In this document: positions 16,856 to 24,792 of the stretch, in pieces
Numbering within the stretch: position 1 is the first letter of the stretch
Layout: each line of letters starts with the position of its first letter
Assembly: GCF_900116875.1 (NCBI RefSeq)
Contig: NZ_FPCC01000012.1
Location: 34,230-98,229, forward strand
Source of the DNA: Butyrivibrio sp. INlla21
Lineage (GTDB): Bacteria; Bacillota; Clostridia; Lachnospirales; Lachnospiraceae
Length of the DNA stretch: 64,000 nt
Direction: 5' to 3'
The notes under the pieces: generated by a model
What the model was told of the DNA's origin: nothing
The model's input: only the letters and a program-made list of their open reading frames with translations
Database searches by the model: none
Program-made: the position numbers and the translations under genes

Positions 16856-17162
16856 ATGTTATTCCATCACCGATATCTATCTTCAATATTTCCTTGATTA
16901 TCTTAGCTATTTCATCCTCAGCCATGCTAATTCCGTTAACCGTTGTATCCATATCCATTGTTGTTCGTTCCATAACTCCCAACATTGAAGAAATCAGCAT
17001 TCCGCCTTTCAGAATAAAGTTTCTTGAATAATTTGATCGTGATAATCTTTCAAGTACCCTCTCAAGAAAAAACATTTGAAGTACTTCCTGTGGCATCAAT
17101 CCACGTTTTGCAGCAAAAGATCTTACCTGCCCTTTAAGTTGTTCCGGTGTCCTTTCTTTCAC
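16818..17162 (-). pseudogene. abiEii: AbiEii nucleotidyltransferase toxin, C-terminally truncated
   Basis: Encodes 114 residues of an AbiEii-type nucleotidyltransferase; whole toxins have roughly 250-300 residues. It keeps the family's LKGGMLISSMLG segment, corresponding to the GG-S nucleotide-binding motif, and the metal-binding MDMDTT (DxD) motif, but stops soon after GITFEFE, where the frame runs into the truncated O-antigen-ligase-like sequence. The start is a GTG at 17162 overlapping the antitoxin stop codon by one base, the coupling usual in abiE operons. Loss of the C-terminal half should inactivate the toxin. Type IV toxin-antitoxin function is established for the family; loss here is inferred. 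Confidence 0.8.
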
Positions 17163-17758
17163 TACAGTACCTCCATGTACGTTCTTACTTTTTCTTCAAT
17201 ATTGAACTCTCTGGCATATTTTACAATCTTTCTCGGATTGCATTTCGCGGAAAAATACTCTCTCATAGCCTGTGAATATATCTGGGTATCCACTGATTTT
17301 TTATCTTTTATAAGATCACAGATACAGCGTTCATAATCGTATATTTTGACCGTGTATCCCTGTGGAGTGATAACCTCAGTTATCCCCAATCCCCATATTT
17401 CTTTCTTGCAATAATGAAATCTTGTATTATCATAATCCCTTTTTATACGAGAGACATTATCCCCCTGAGGAACGGTTATATCGAGTTCATGAGGGACACG
17501 ATCGGACAAGCCATGTAAATATAACGCCGTACCATGTGAAAATATCAACTTCTCAGATCTGTTCTGTATCATACGAAACTCATCAGGTTGATTGTCTGCC
17601 AATAAATATCTTCCATGTGATTCCTTGATCAGCCACCCGTTAAGTAAGCATATATAAAGAAGAGTTCTAGTAAATCCTGCCTCTGCGAGTTCTTTAGCTG
17701 TAATAACTCCATCATGCAATTCAAATAATGATTTTAGCAATTCAACACTAATCTCCAT
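17162..17758 (-). CDS. abiEi: AbiEi-type antitoxin and transcriptional repressor
   Basis: A 198-residue protein with an N-terminal winged-helix domain (about 1-60, GVITAKELAEAGFTRTLLYICLLNGWL) and a C-terminal antitoxin domain (SEKLIFSHGTALYLHGLSDRVPHELDITVP and VKIYDYERCICDLIKDKKS). Known AbiEi proteins repress their own operon by binding inverted repeats and block the AbiEii toxin without direct contact. The ATG at 17758 follows a perfect 19-bp inverted repeat. The gene appears intact although its toxin partner is cut short, so it is now an orphan antitoxin that may still regulate this promoter. Confidence 0.9.
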   Translation of the reverse strand: MEISVELLKSLFELHDGVITAKELAEAGFTRTLLYICLLNGWLIKESHGRYLLADNQPDEFRMIQNRSEKLIFSHGTALYLHGLSDRVPHELDITVPQGDNVSRIKRDYDNTRFHYCKKEIWGLGITEVITPQGYTVKIYDYERCICDLIKDKKSVDTQIYSQAMREYFSAKCNPRKIVKYAREFNIEEKVRTYMEVL

Positions 17759-17771
17759 AATGTTTCACCGC

Positions 17772-17819
17772 CTTTCAAATCGTTCTTTAAAATCATTATA
17801 TTAAAGAACGATTTGAAAG
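17772..17819 (-). promoter_or_regulatory. AbiE operator: perfect 19-bp inverted repeat over the -10 box
   Basis: CTTTCAAATCGTTCTTTAA at 17772-17790 is repeated perfectly inverted at 17801-17819 with a 10-bp spacer. On the minus strand a TATAAT -10 box lies in the spacer, so a protein bound to both arms would block transcription. It ends 13 bp before the abiEi start. This matches the autoregulatory inverted repeats known for AbiEi. Confidence 0.85.
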
Positions 17820-17831
17820 TAAACTAATTAA

Positions 17832-17872
17832 TTAAAAAAGCCATAAGAGTGAATATTACGCTCTTATGGCTT
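17832..17872 (-). terminator. Terminator of glmS
   Basis: Stem GCCATAAGAG (17840-17849) with CTCTTATGGC (17861-17870), loop of 11, followed on the minus strand by TTTTTT. It lies 33 bp past the glmS stop. Confidence 0.88.
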
Positions 17873-17902
17873 GATATGATCTATATTATCCAATATTGTC
17901 TA

Positions 17903-19726
17903 TTACTCAACCGTAACAACCTTAGCGAGGTTTCTCGGCTTATCAACGTCAAAGCCCTTGGTGTAGGATGTGTAATATGCGATGAGCTGCATTACAACAG
18001 CCGCAGGGAACGGCATGAACATATCGCTCATCTCGGGAAGGATAAATGTGTCATCCTCGGGGATGTTCATATCCTTGTAGAGAGACTCTTTGGTAATAAG
18101 GATCATGCTGGCACCACGTGACTGAACCTCTCTGATATTGGAGTATTCCTTGGATGCAAGTAAGCTCTGAGTTACAAGAGCAACTACAGGTACTCCGTCC
18201 GTGATAAGTGCGATAGTTCCGTGCTTAAGCTCACCGGAAGCATATGCCTCTGAATGAACATATGAGATCTCTTTTAATTTAAGCGATCCCTCAAGAAGAA
18301 GTGAGTAATCAAGACCTCTACCGATCATGAATGCGTTATCTGCGTGAAGGAACTTGTTTGTCATCTTCTTTACAAATTCTTTTTTCTCTAAGATCTGCTC
18401 AATAGCATCGGGAACAGTCATAAGTTCATCAAGGTAAGCCTTCATCTCTTCAGGCTCGAGCATACCGTTAAGTCTTGCGGTATGAATCGCAAGCAGATAG
18501 AATATCGAAATCTGGCTTGTAAATGCCTTGGTACTTGCAACCGCAATCTCAGGACCTGCCTGTGTATAAATGCAATAATCACTGTTATCGGCAATTGTAG
18601 ATCCCTTTACATTAACTATAGAAAGAACCTTGGCGCCTCTCTTCTTGGCATACTTGATAGCCTCGAGAGTATCGATTGTCTCACCTGACTGAGAAACGGC
18701 GATAACAAGAGTTCCGGGCTTGATAACAGGATTGGTATAAGTAAACTCGGAAGCAACCGCAACATCGGTGTGGATGTTAGCAAGTGTATGGAAGAGCTGC
18801 TGTCCGATAAGTCCCGCATGCATGGCAGTTCCGCAGGCGATAACGATAATATTCTGATTTTCTCTGAAAAGAGAATGAGGAATACCCTCAGCTGTAAATG
18901 TTGTTCTTCCGTCTACTATATGAGGCATGATAGTGTCTCTGATAGCGTCGGGCTGCTCGTGGATCTCTTTTTCCATATAAAAAGCGTATCCGCCTTTTCC
19001 GCCACGACTGGTATCCCAGTCGATAGTCATAAGCTGAAGAGGTACCTCGTGCTTCTTCTCATCGTGTACCACGATACCCTTGGATGAAAGGCATGCGATG
19101 TGATACTCGGGAAGGAAAGCGTACTCCTTGGCATGAACGCCGAGTGCCGCAACGTCCGAAGCAAGCATAGCGCCGTGCTCGGTCATGGCAACAACGATAG
19201 GGCTTACGTTACGAGCCGCATAGATCTTGCCCGGCTGATCAGCAAAAAGAACCGCAAAAGCAAATGTTCCCTTTAAAACGCTGATCGTTGATCTGATAGC
19301 CTTCTCTGCATCTCCGTCATAGAAATGATCCATAATCGCAGCAGCTACCTCTGTATCTGTCTCTGAAACGAGCTTATCCTTAAGATTGTATTCCTTAATA
19401 AGCTCTTTGTAGTTCTCTATAATTCCGTTGTGCACGAGAGTTACTCTTCCCTGATTGTGAGGGTGAGCATTAGCATCGCTGACGCCGCCGTGTGTAGCCC
19501 AACGTGTATGTCCGATACCTGCGCATGCCTCTTCCGTATCTCCGGCAGTGATCTCTCTTAACTTGGATACACGGCCCGCAACCTTCTTAACGAAAGGCGC
19601 ATCAGCCTCACCGGGGAAAAGAGCTATTCCCGCACTGTCATATCCTCTATATTCCAAAAGCTCAAGTGAATCAAGAAGTATCTCTTTGGTACTTCTCTTA
19701 CCAATATAACCGATAATTCCGCACAT
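17903..19726 (-). CDS. glmS: Glutamine-fructose-6-phosphate aminotransferase (isomerising)
   Basis: A 607-residue cytoplasmic enzyme making glucosamine-6-phosphate from fructose-6-phosphate and glutamine, the first step to UDP-GlcNAc for the cell wall. The N-terminal glutaminase has the nucleophile Cys2 (MCGIIGYIGKR), with HTRWATHG and HNGIIENY. Two SIS domains follow (about 285-420 and 455-600) with CGTAMHAG, AVSQSGETIDT, VASTKAFTSQ and the C-terminal KPRNLAKVVTVE end. The length is standard. The upstream gap is only 109 bp and contains a sigma-A promoter; there is no room for, and no sign of, the glmS ribozyme found in many Bacilli, so control must differ. Identity is essentially certain. 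Confidence 0.98.
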   Translation of the reverse strand: MCGIIGYIGKRSTKEILLDSLELLEYRGYDSAGIALFPGEADAPFVKKVAGRVSKLREITAGDTEEACAGIGHTRWATHGGVSDANAHPHNQGRVTLVHNGIIENYKELIKEYNLKDKLVSETDTEVAAAIMDHFYDGDAEKAIRSTISVLKGTFAFAVLFADQPGKIYAARNVSPIVVAMTEHGAMLASDVAALGVHAKEYAFLPEYHIACLSSKGIVVHDEKKHEVPLQLMTIDWDTSRGGKGGYAFYMEKEIHEQPDAIRDTIMPHIVDGRTTFTAEGIPHSLFRENQNIIVIACGTAMHAGLIGQQLFHTLANIHTDVAVASEFTYTNPVIKPGTLVIAVSQSGETIDTLEAIKYAKKRGAKVLSIVNVKGSTIADNSDYCIYTQAGPEIAVASTKAFTSQISIFYLLAIHTARLNGMLEPEEMKAYLDELMTVPDAIEQILEKKEFVKKMTNKFLHADNAFMIGRGLDYSLLLEGSLKLKEISYVHSEAYASGELKHGTIALITDGVPVVALVTQSLLASKEYSNIREVQSRGASMILITKESLYKDMNIPEDDTFILPEMSDMFMPFPAAVVMQLIAYYTSYTKGFDVDKPRNLAKVVTVE

Positions 19727-19764
19727 AATATCTCCTATTCGATTACCTTTTATTCAACTGATTT

Positions 19765-19793
19765 ATTATAAGAGTTTGATACTTTTCAGTCAA
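19765..19793 (-). promoter_or_regulatory. Sigma-A promoter of glmS
   Basis: On the minus strand TTGACT (19788-19793), 17-bp spacer, TATAAT (19765-19770). It is back to back with the promoter of the divergent gene; the two -35 boxes share the palindrome GTCAAATTTGAC. Confidence 0.8.
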
Positions 19794-19795
19794 AT

Positions 19796-19824
19796 TTGAC
19801 ATCAAAATGATCATCATGTAAAAT
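19796..19824 (+). promoter_or_regulatory. Sigma-A promoter of the SH3-SGNH gene
   Basis: TTGACA (19796-19801), 17-bp spacer, TAAAAT (19819-19824). The expected transcript would start near 19831, only a few bases before the ATG at 19836, so translation may instead start at the in-frame ATG at 19851. Confidence 0.75.
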
Positions 19825-19835
19825 GCATAGGAATT

Positions 19836-20801
19836 ATGGAATTTAATGTTATGAAGAAAAAAACTATCGAAAAAACAAACAACTTAATAGTGAAAAGCCC
19901 CTTTGTAGCAGCATTTGCCATGATATTCGCTTTAGGATTTCTGGCAAGCGGAACAGTATGTATTGCAGAAGAAAACCCTGACACCGCTTCCGAAGTTGCA
20001 CCGGCTCCTTTAGAGGTAGCCGCACCTGAAACGAACCCCGAAGGACAGGCACAGCCTGAAGATGCAGCAGCTTATGCAGTATCTACTCCTTTTGCGGTCA
20101 CTAAATTTGAAACTCCCGTTACCATGTACGTCACCGAGACCATCAACGTACGCGACGGAGCGGGTACAGAATACAATCCGATCGGTAAACTCGGTTGGGG
20201 TAATTGTGTTTCTGTTACCGGAACAACCGACAACGGTTGGTATGAGATTGATTACAACGGCACTGTTGCATATATAATAAGTAACTACGTGTCACAGGAT
20301 ATTCCCGGTATCCCCTATCTTTTTGTGGGTGATTCAAGAACAGTACAGCTTCAGATGGCTGTAGGTTCCAATGAAAAAGCTTATGTAGCCAAGGTCGGCG
20401 AGGGCTACTACTGGTTTAAGAACACAGCAATGCCTCAGATTCAGGCAAGCGCCGGCGCGGGCACAACAATGGTCATCAACTTCGGTGTCAATGACCTTGC
20501 CAACGCTTCCAAGTACATCAAGCTTGTAAACAGCAACATTGATGCATGGGAAGCACAGGGTATTACGGTTTACTACGCTGCGGTAACTCCCGTAGGCGAC
20601 TGCTCTACAGTATCTAACGATCAGATCGAGAAATTCAATGCAAGGCTTCAGGCAGAGCTTGATCCTCGTATCAAGTGGATCGATGGATATTCATTCCTTA
20701 AGCAGAACGGATTCTCTGCTTCAGACGGGCTTCATTACAACCGTTCAACTTACAAGAACCTTTATTCTTACTACATGTCAGTAATAGGAACAGACGTATA
20801 A
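19836..20801 (+). CDS. Secreted SH3b plus SGNH-hydrolase protein
   Basis: A 321-residue exported protein. It has a signal peptide or membrane anchor over about residues 20-47 (VAAFAMIFALGFLASGTVCI), a Pro/Ala/Glu-rich linker, a bacterial SH3 domain (about 93-150, INVRDGAGTEYNPIGKL through NGTVAYIISNYVS) and an SGNH-like hydrolase domain (about 155-321). The hydrolase blocks are FVGDSRTVQ with the Ser nucleophile, NFGVNDLAN with the Asn, and DGLHYN with the Asp/His pair. Such proteins act on cell-wall or polysaccharide esters; SH3b domains bind peptidoglycan. The substrate is unknown. The start may be 19851 (see promoter). A strong terminator follows at 20806. Confidence 0.88.
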   Translation: MEFNVMKKKTIEKTNNLIVKSPFVAAFAMIFALGFLASGTVCIAEENPDTASEVAPAPLEVAAPETNPEGQAQPEDAAAYAVSTPFAVTKFETPVTMYVTETINVRDGAGTEYNPIGKLGWGNCVSVTGTTDNGWYEIDYNGTVAYIISNYVSQDIPGIPYLFVGDSRTVQLQMAVGSNEKAYVAKVGEGYYWFKNTAMPQIQASAGAGTTMVINFGVNDLANASKYIKLVNSNIDAWEAQGITVYYAAVTPVGDCSTVSNDQIEKFNARLQAELDPRIKWIDGYSFLKQNGFSASDGLHYNRSTYKNLYSYYMSVIGTDV

Positions 20802-20805
20802 AATG

Positions 20806-20840
20806 ATGGGTGGACCAAAGCTTACGGTCCACCCATTTTT
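20806..20840 (+). terminator. Terminator of the SH3-SGNH gene
   Basis: An 11-bp perfect stem, ATGGGTGGACC (20806-20816) with GGTCCACCCAT (20825/26-20835), followed by TTTTT. It starts 5 bp past the stop codon. Confidence 0.9.
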
Positions 20841-20843
20841 CAA

Positions 20844-20872
20844 TTGACAAGCCTATATTCTATTGCTACAAT
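20844..20872 (+). promoter_or_regulatory. Promoter of tRNA-Thr
   Basis: TTGACA (20844-20849), 17-bp spacer, TACAAT (20867-20872), 27 bp before the mature tRNA end. Confidence 0.75.
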
Positions 20873-20899
20873 AATGTTCGTGGCTCTGATGAGTCCCAA

Positions 20900-20972
20900 G
20901 CTGTTGTAGCACAGTCGGTAGTGCGTCGCATTGGTAGTGCGGAGGTCACGGGTTCGATTCCCGTCAGCAGCT
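20900..20972 (+). tRNA. tRNA-Thr (anticodon GGT)
   Basis: A complete cloverleaf: acceptor GCTGTTG with CAGCAGC, D-arm GCAC/GTGC, anticodon stem TCGCA/TGCGG with loop TTGGTAG giving anticodon GGT (Thr, reading ACC/ACU), T-arm ACGGG/CCCGT with TTCGATT loop, discriminator T. CCA is not encoded. A clear promoter precedes it and a long hairpin follows. Confidence 0.95.
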
Positions 20973-20986
20973 TTAATGATATAGGT

Positions 20987-21047
20987 GTCGTAATTAAAAC
21001 AGTCCACTTCATGCTCGCATGAAAGTGGACTGTTTTTAATTTACGAC
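20987..21047 (+). terminator. Long imperfect palindrome after tRNA-Thr, probable terminator
   Basis: CAGTCCACTTCATG and CATGAAAGTGGACTG pair with one bulge around a CTCG loop, followed by TTTTT. The pairing continues outwards through TTTTAATT to GTCG/CGAC, giving a stem of about 20 bp. Confidence 0.75.
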
Positions 21048-21070
21048 CCTAACAAGTATGAGAAAATAGC

Positions 21071-21143
21071 AATTTACGAAGTAAATTAGCGGTTTCCGAA
21101 CGCTTGAAGAATTGCGCGAACAGCTTTAGCTGTGGAGCAATTC
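21071..21143. repeat. Two further hairpins downstream of tRNA-Thr
   Basis: AATTTAC-GAA-GTAAATT at 21071-21087 and a two-part hairpin at 21109-21143, with GAATTGC/GCAATTC outside and CAGC/GCTG inside. They lie between the tRNA terminator and the convergent solute-binding protein gene (stop at 21171). The second may end that operon, though no T tract follows it. Confidence 0.5.
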
Positions 21144-21170
21144 GTATATCATTAAAGCGTCAATTCTTGC

Positions 21171-22793
21171 TTACTGCCCCTTAGCTGCCATAAATGTATC
21201 AAGCTGGCTGTTTGCGTCATCGATTATTCCATCGATTCCATTATCTTTAAGCTTCTTAAGGAACTCAGGAAGCTTCTCGTCGGGATCAACCGTTCCTGTG
21301 CAAAGTGAAAGCATATACTCATCAACCACGTTGGCTACGGCACCCATCTGTGCCTCTACCTGTGAAGAATCATAAGCATATCCGAGAATAGGAATCTCTT
21401 TTGCTGCTCCGTAGTATGACTTAAATCCATCCCAGAAATCTGTGCCCTGAGCATCTGTAGGAGGAAGGATTGTTACGTTGCCGACACCGTTTGTCCAAGG
21501 CTGATAATCAGCTCTCTTATCTGTGAATGTGATTGTTCCGTCATCATTCTTGGTATAGTGAATATCCTGTACACCATAGTTAAGAAGTGTCATAAGTGTA
21601 GGATCTGTATTTAAGAGATTAAGGAACATCATAGCTCTGTCGGGATTCTTGGAAGCTGTTGAGATAGCCATCATAGCGCCCTGTGAAGATGTTGTATCAA
21701 CATAAGCGTCTGTGCAAGGAACCATCTCTACGTGGATTCCTCTCTCCTGTGAAGCCTGAAGCTCATATCCGAGTGAATATGACTGTGTACCGATGAGGTA
21801 CTCACCTGAAAGCTGTTTGTTTGTTCTTGTATCGTTGGCCTGATTCTTGTTACCCATTGCAGGATCGATGAAGCCTTCAAGATAATACTTTCTTGTCTGA
21901 TCTACGAACTTCTTGAATTCCTCTGTCTCAAACTTGTTTACAAGCTTGTTGCCGTACTTGCCGGGCTTTGAAACGTCTGTAGGATCAAGATAGTATGACA
22001 TGAAGTTACCTGTTGCGCTGTCACCCGTAACGATGATAGTATTGTCTACCATTCTCTCAAGAACCGCACCCTCGATAAGAAGAGGATAGAAGTCGTTTCC
22101 TTCGCCTTCTTTTACCTTCTTAAGGATTTCTTCGAATCCGTAGTAGTCGGTATTCTTGATATCATCGAGTGTGTATCCGTATTTCTCCAAAAGATCTACG
22201 TTAACATCCCAGCAGTTCTGAGTAGCGATATCCTTGTATCCGGGAACAGCATAAACGCCGTATCCGTCTGAACCGTTGATAGTAGCACCGTTGATAAGAA
22301 CTTCGGGAAGGAGCTTCCAAAGATCCTGTCCGTACTTCTCGATCAGGTTGTTCTCGGGATTATCAAGTCTTACCCAGTAACCGTCTCTTGCAAACTTGTT
22401 GTACTCATCGGCACTCCAAGAGCATGTAAAGTAAATATCAATATCGTCTCCACCCTGAAGCGCAAGCACCGCATTCTGATCGAAATCACCCCATGTACCC
22501 CAGATGGGCTCAAGAGTAACATTGATCTTGTCTTTAAGATATGCGTTAACCTCTTCCAGCACCTTGCTGTCATCGGTTACGTTACTTCCGTGGAAGTACA
22601 TCTTAAGAGTAACGGGATCAAGAGAAGCTACATCAATCTCCTCAGGTGCTGCCGCCGGCTCTGCTGCTTCCGCTGCCGGAGCTGCCTCTCCTGCGTCACC
22701 CGAACTTTGTGTTGCACCTCCTGAAGCCCCACATCCGACTGCAGCCAGTACCATAGTACATGATAACAATACTGCCATTAGTTTCTTCTTCAT
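21171..22793 (-). CDS. Extracellular sugar-binding lipoprotein of an Lpl-type ABC importer
   Basis: A 540-residue lipoprotein that captures a sugar or oligosaccharide at the outer face of the membrane. A lipobox ends at Cys21 (VLAAVGCGASGG), followed by an Ala/Glu/Pro linker (about 25-50) and a family-1-type solute-binding fold. The length, and the FTCSWSADEYNKFARDGYWV-like region, fit the LplA/YtcQ branch, whose members bind complex glycans. It is the last gene of a minus-strand run after two permeases; no ATPase gene is present, as usual for this branch, which shares an MsmX-type ATPase encoded elsewhere. The nearby GH94 phosphorylase suggests a beta-linked disaccharide or oligosaccharide as ligand (inference). 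Confidence 0.92.
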   Translation of the reverse strand: MKKKLMAVLLSCTMVLAAVGCGASGGATQSSGDAGEAAPAAEAAEPAAAPEEIDVASLDPVTLKMYFHGSNVTDDSKVLEEVNAYLKDKINVTLEPIWGTWGDFDQNAVLALQGGDDIDIYFTCSWSADEYNKFARDGYWVRLDNPENNLIEKYGQDLWKLLPEVLINGATINGSDGYGVYAVPGYKDIATQNCWDVNVDLLEKYGYTLDDIKNTDYYGFEEILKKVKEGEGNDFYPLLIEGAVLERMVDNTIIVTGDSATGNFMSYYLDPTDVSKPGKYGNKLVNKFETEEFKKFVDQTRKYYLEGFIDPAMGNKNQANDTRTNKQLSGEYLIGTQSYSLGYELQASQERGIHVEMVPCTDAYVDTTSSQGAMMAISTASKNPDRAMMFLNLLNTDPTLMTLLNYGVQDIHYTKNDDGTITFTDKRADYQPWTNGVGNVTILPPTDAQGTDFWDGFKSYYGAAKEIPILGYAYDSSQVEAQMGAVANVVDEYMLSLCTGTVDPDEKLPEFLKKLKDNGIDGIIDDANSQLDTFMAAKGQ

Positions 22794-22836
22794 ATAACCC
22801 TCCTTTTTTTAAAGCACGTCTCGTGCATCATTAACA

Positions 22837-23757
22837 TCATCCTTTTACCGAACCGATCGTAAGTCCCGAAACAATGTATCTCTGGAAAAAAGGATACGCA
22901 CAAGCAATCGGAACCACGATAAGAACAACCAGTGCCATCCTGAGTGAATCTGACGGAAGGTCGCTTACGATATTGCTCGCCTCCGCGCCGATCATGGATG
23001 AGTTCTTCACAAGGAAATCCACCTTGGTCTGCATCTGCATAAGCAGATACTGAAGCGGGAAGAACTTGGCTTCTCTTATATAAAGCATTGGAATGAACCA
23101 CTCGTTCCAATACGCCAGTGCCGATAACAAACCGACCGTTGCTATTCCCGGTTTGGAAATGGGAATAATGATCTTAAACAGTGTCGTATACTCTCCTGCT
23201 CCGTCGATTGCCGCTGCATCTATGAGTTCCTCCGGAATCGAACTCTGGAAAAAAGTCCTCATAACAATGATGTTGAACGGATTAAGGAGCATCGGGATTA
23301 TTACTGCCCAGTAGCTGTCTGAAAGTCCAAGAACCGTCTTACAAACAACGTATGTAGGTGCAAGGCCGCCTCCGAAGAGCATTGTAAAGAACGCCCAGAA
23401 GGTAAAGAACTTTCGGAATTTGAAATCCTTTCTGTAAAGCCCGTAAGAGTATAGGATCGTAACCAGCATCGTAAGTATTGTTCCGACGATGGTTATAAAG
23501 AAGCTGTTAAAATACGATCTCCAAAGCTGATCTCCGAGCTTCATAACATAGTTGTATGCTTCCAGCGACGTTGTCTTGGGAATAAACGAATATCCTATCG
23601 CTCTTATGCTCTCCTGCGATGTAAAAGAAATTATCACAACAAATACAAACGGCACGATACACAAGAGACAGAACAGAATAAGCACGATATGGCATATTAT
23701 TTCTGCCGGAACGGATATGGAATTTATCCTTCTTCTTTTAGTCTTAACGTTAGCCAT
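22837..23757 (-). CDS. ABC sugar permease, LplC/YtcP type
   Basis: A 306-residue inner-membrane permease with six helices. The ATPase-contacting EAA motif is present near residues 190-210 (EELIDAAAIDGAGEYTTLFKIIIPISKPGI). The C-terminal FFQRYIVSGLTIGSVKG end is typical of the LplC/CarbohydrateABC permease 2 branch. It starts 9 bp after the other permease gene ends and is followed, 43 bp on, by the solute-binding protein. It forms the translocation channel with the LplB-like partner. Confidence 0.94.
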   Translation of the reverse strand: MANVKTKRRRINSISVPAEIICHIVLILFCLLCIVPFVFVVIISFTSQESIRAIGYSFIPKTTSLEAYNYVMKLGDQLWRSYFNSFFITIVGTILTMLVTILYSYGLYRKDFKFRKFFTFWAFFTMLFGGGLAPTYVVCKTVLGLSDSYWAVIIPMLLNPFNIIVMRTFFQSSIPEELIDAAAIDGAGEYTTLFKIIIPISKPGIATVGLLSALAYWNEWFIPMLYIREAKFFPLQYLLMQMQTKVDFLVKNSSMIGAEASNIVSDLPSDSLRMALVVLIVVPIACAYPFFQRYIVSGLTIGSVKG

Positions 23758-23766
23758 ATATCCTCC

Positions 23767-24708
23767 TTAGAACAGTGCGCTGTCCTCATCAATCTTTTTT
23801 ACCACCTTATTGGCAAACATAATGCACACGAAGCCTACGGCATTTTGCAAAAGACCTCCCGCCGTCGACATTCCGATATTATTGGTTGCCGTCAAAACTC
23901 TGTAAATATAGGTATCGATAACCTGCGTCGCCGAGAAAAGAGATCCCGAATTAAGAGGTACCGTGTAGAACAGACCAAAATCGGAATTGAAGATCTTGCC
24001 GACATTCATGATAAGAAGAATGCAGATCATCGGTCTTAAGTTAGGAATTGTCACGTAGAATATCTGCTGCCACTTGGTAGCTCCGTCGATAGCCGCCGCT
24101 TCGTACTGCGTCGTATCGATTCCGGTTATGGCTGCCAGATACAGGATTGATGAATATCCTATATTCTTCCAAAGATTACATATCGTCAGGATAAACGGCC
24201 AATACTTCGGCGTATTGTACCAGTCTATCTTCTCAAGACCTTTGGTCATAAGGAAATGATCGATAAGTCCCTTTGTGGGATCAAGGAATGCAAGCAGGAA
24301 ATAACTTGCTACAACCCAGCTTAAGAAATATGGGAAAAACATTAGTGTCTGATATGTCTTTGCAACAAACTTATTGGTAAGCTCATGCAGCATGATGGCA
24401 AAAGCCACTGCGATCACCAGACCCAATGCGATCCATACAACGTTATAACAGATAGTGTTTCTGATATATATCCAGGAATCCGTTGTGGCGAATAAAAACT
24501 CGAAGTTCTTTAAACCTGACCACGCAGAATGCATAAGATTATTCCAGAATGTTGGATTTTTGGGATAAACTTTATAGTTCTTGAACGCGAGAACAATTCC
24601 CGCCATTGGAAGATATCTTAAGAAAAAAAACCAGATTGCTCCCGGCAAGACCATGCTTGTCAGAAATATAGTTTTCTTTAGACTTGCTCGTTTCTTAGTC
24701 TTAGACAT
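23767..24708 (-). CDS. ABC sugar permease, LplB type
   Basis: A 313-residue inner-membrane permease with six helices. The EAA loop appears as YEAAAIDGATKWQQIFYVTIPNLRP (about 215-240). The N-terminal LFFLRYLPMAGIVLAFKNYK segment is characteristic of LplB-type permeases. The ATG at 24708 follows GGGGGCTG. It is the first transport gene; an 84-bp gap separates it from the yesN-like regulator upstream, which could hold a second promoter. It works with the LplC-like permease and the lipoprotein. Confidence 0.94.
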   Translation of the reverse strand: MSKTKKRASLKKTIFLTSMVLPGAIWFFFLRYLPMAGIVLAFKNYKVYPKNPTFWNNLMHSAWSGLKNFEFLFATTDSWIYIRNTICYNVVWIALGLVIAVAFAIMLHELTNKFVAKTYQTLMFFPYFLSWVVASYFLLAFLDPTKGLIDHFLMTKGLEKIDWYNTPKYWPFILTICNLWKNIGYSSILYLAAITGIDTTQYEAAAIDGATKWQQIFYVTIPNLRPMICILLIMNVGKIFNSDFGLFYTVPLNSGSLFSATQVIDTYIYRVLTATNNIGMSTAGGLLQNAVGFVCIMFANKVVKKIDEDSALF

Positions 24709-24792
24709 TTGCAGCCCCCTTTTTTACTTCTCTAAGAATATTGTAGAGTCTGCAAATCCCTAAGTCACGGCACCATTTTGTTCATTTTTGTA

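Noticed and set aside
19727..19835. Possible glmS ribozyme
   Set aside because: The gap is 109 bp and filled with two divergent promoters; no ribozyme core is visible.
20885..20900. CTGATGAGTCC before tRNA-Thr resembles a hammerhead ribozyme core
   Set aside because: The second conserved strand (GAAAC after a closing stem II) is missing and the sequence runs straight into the tRNA.
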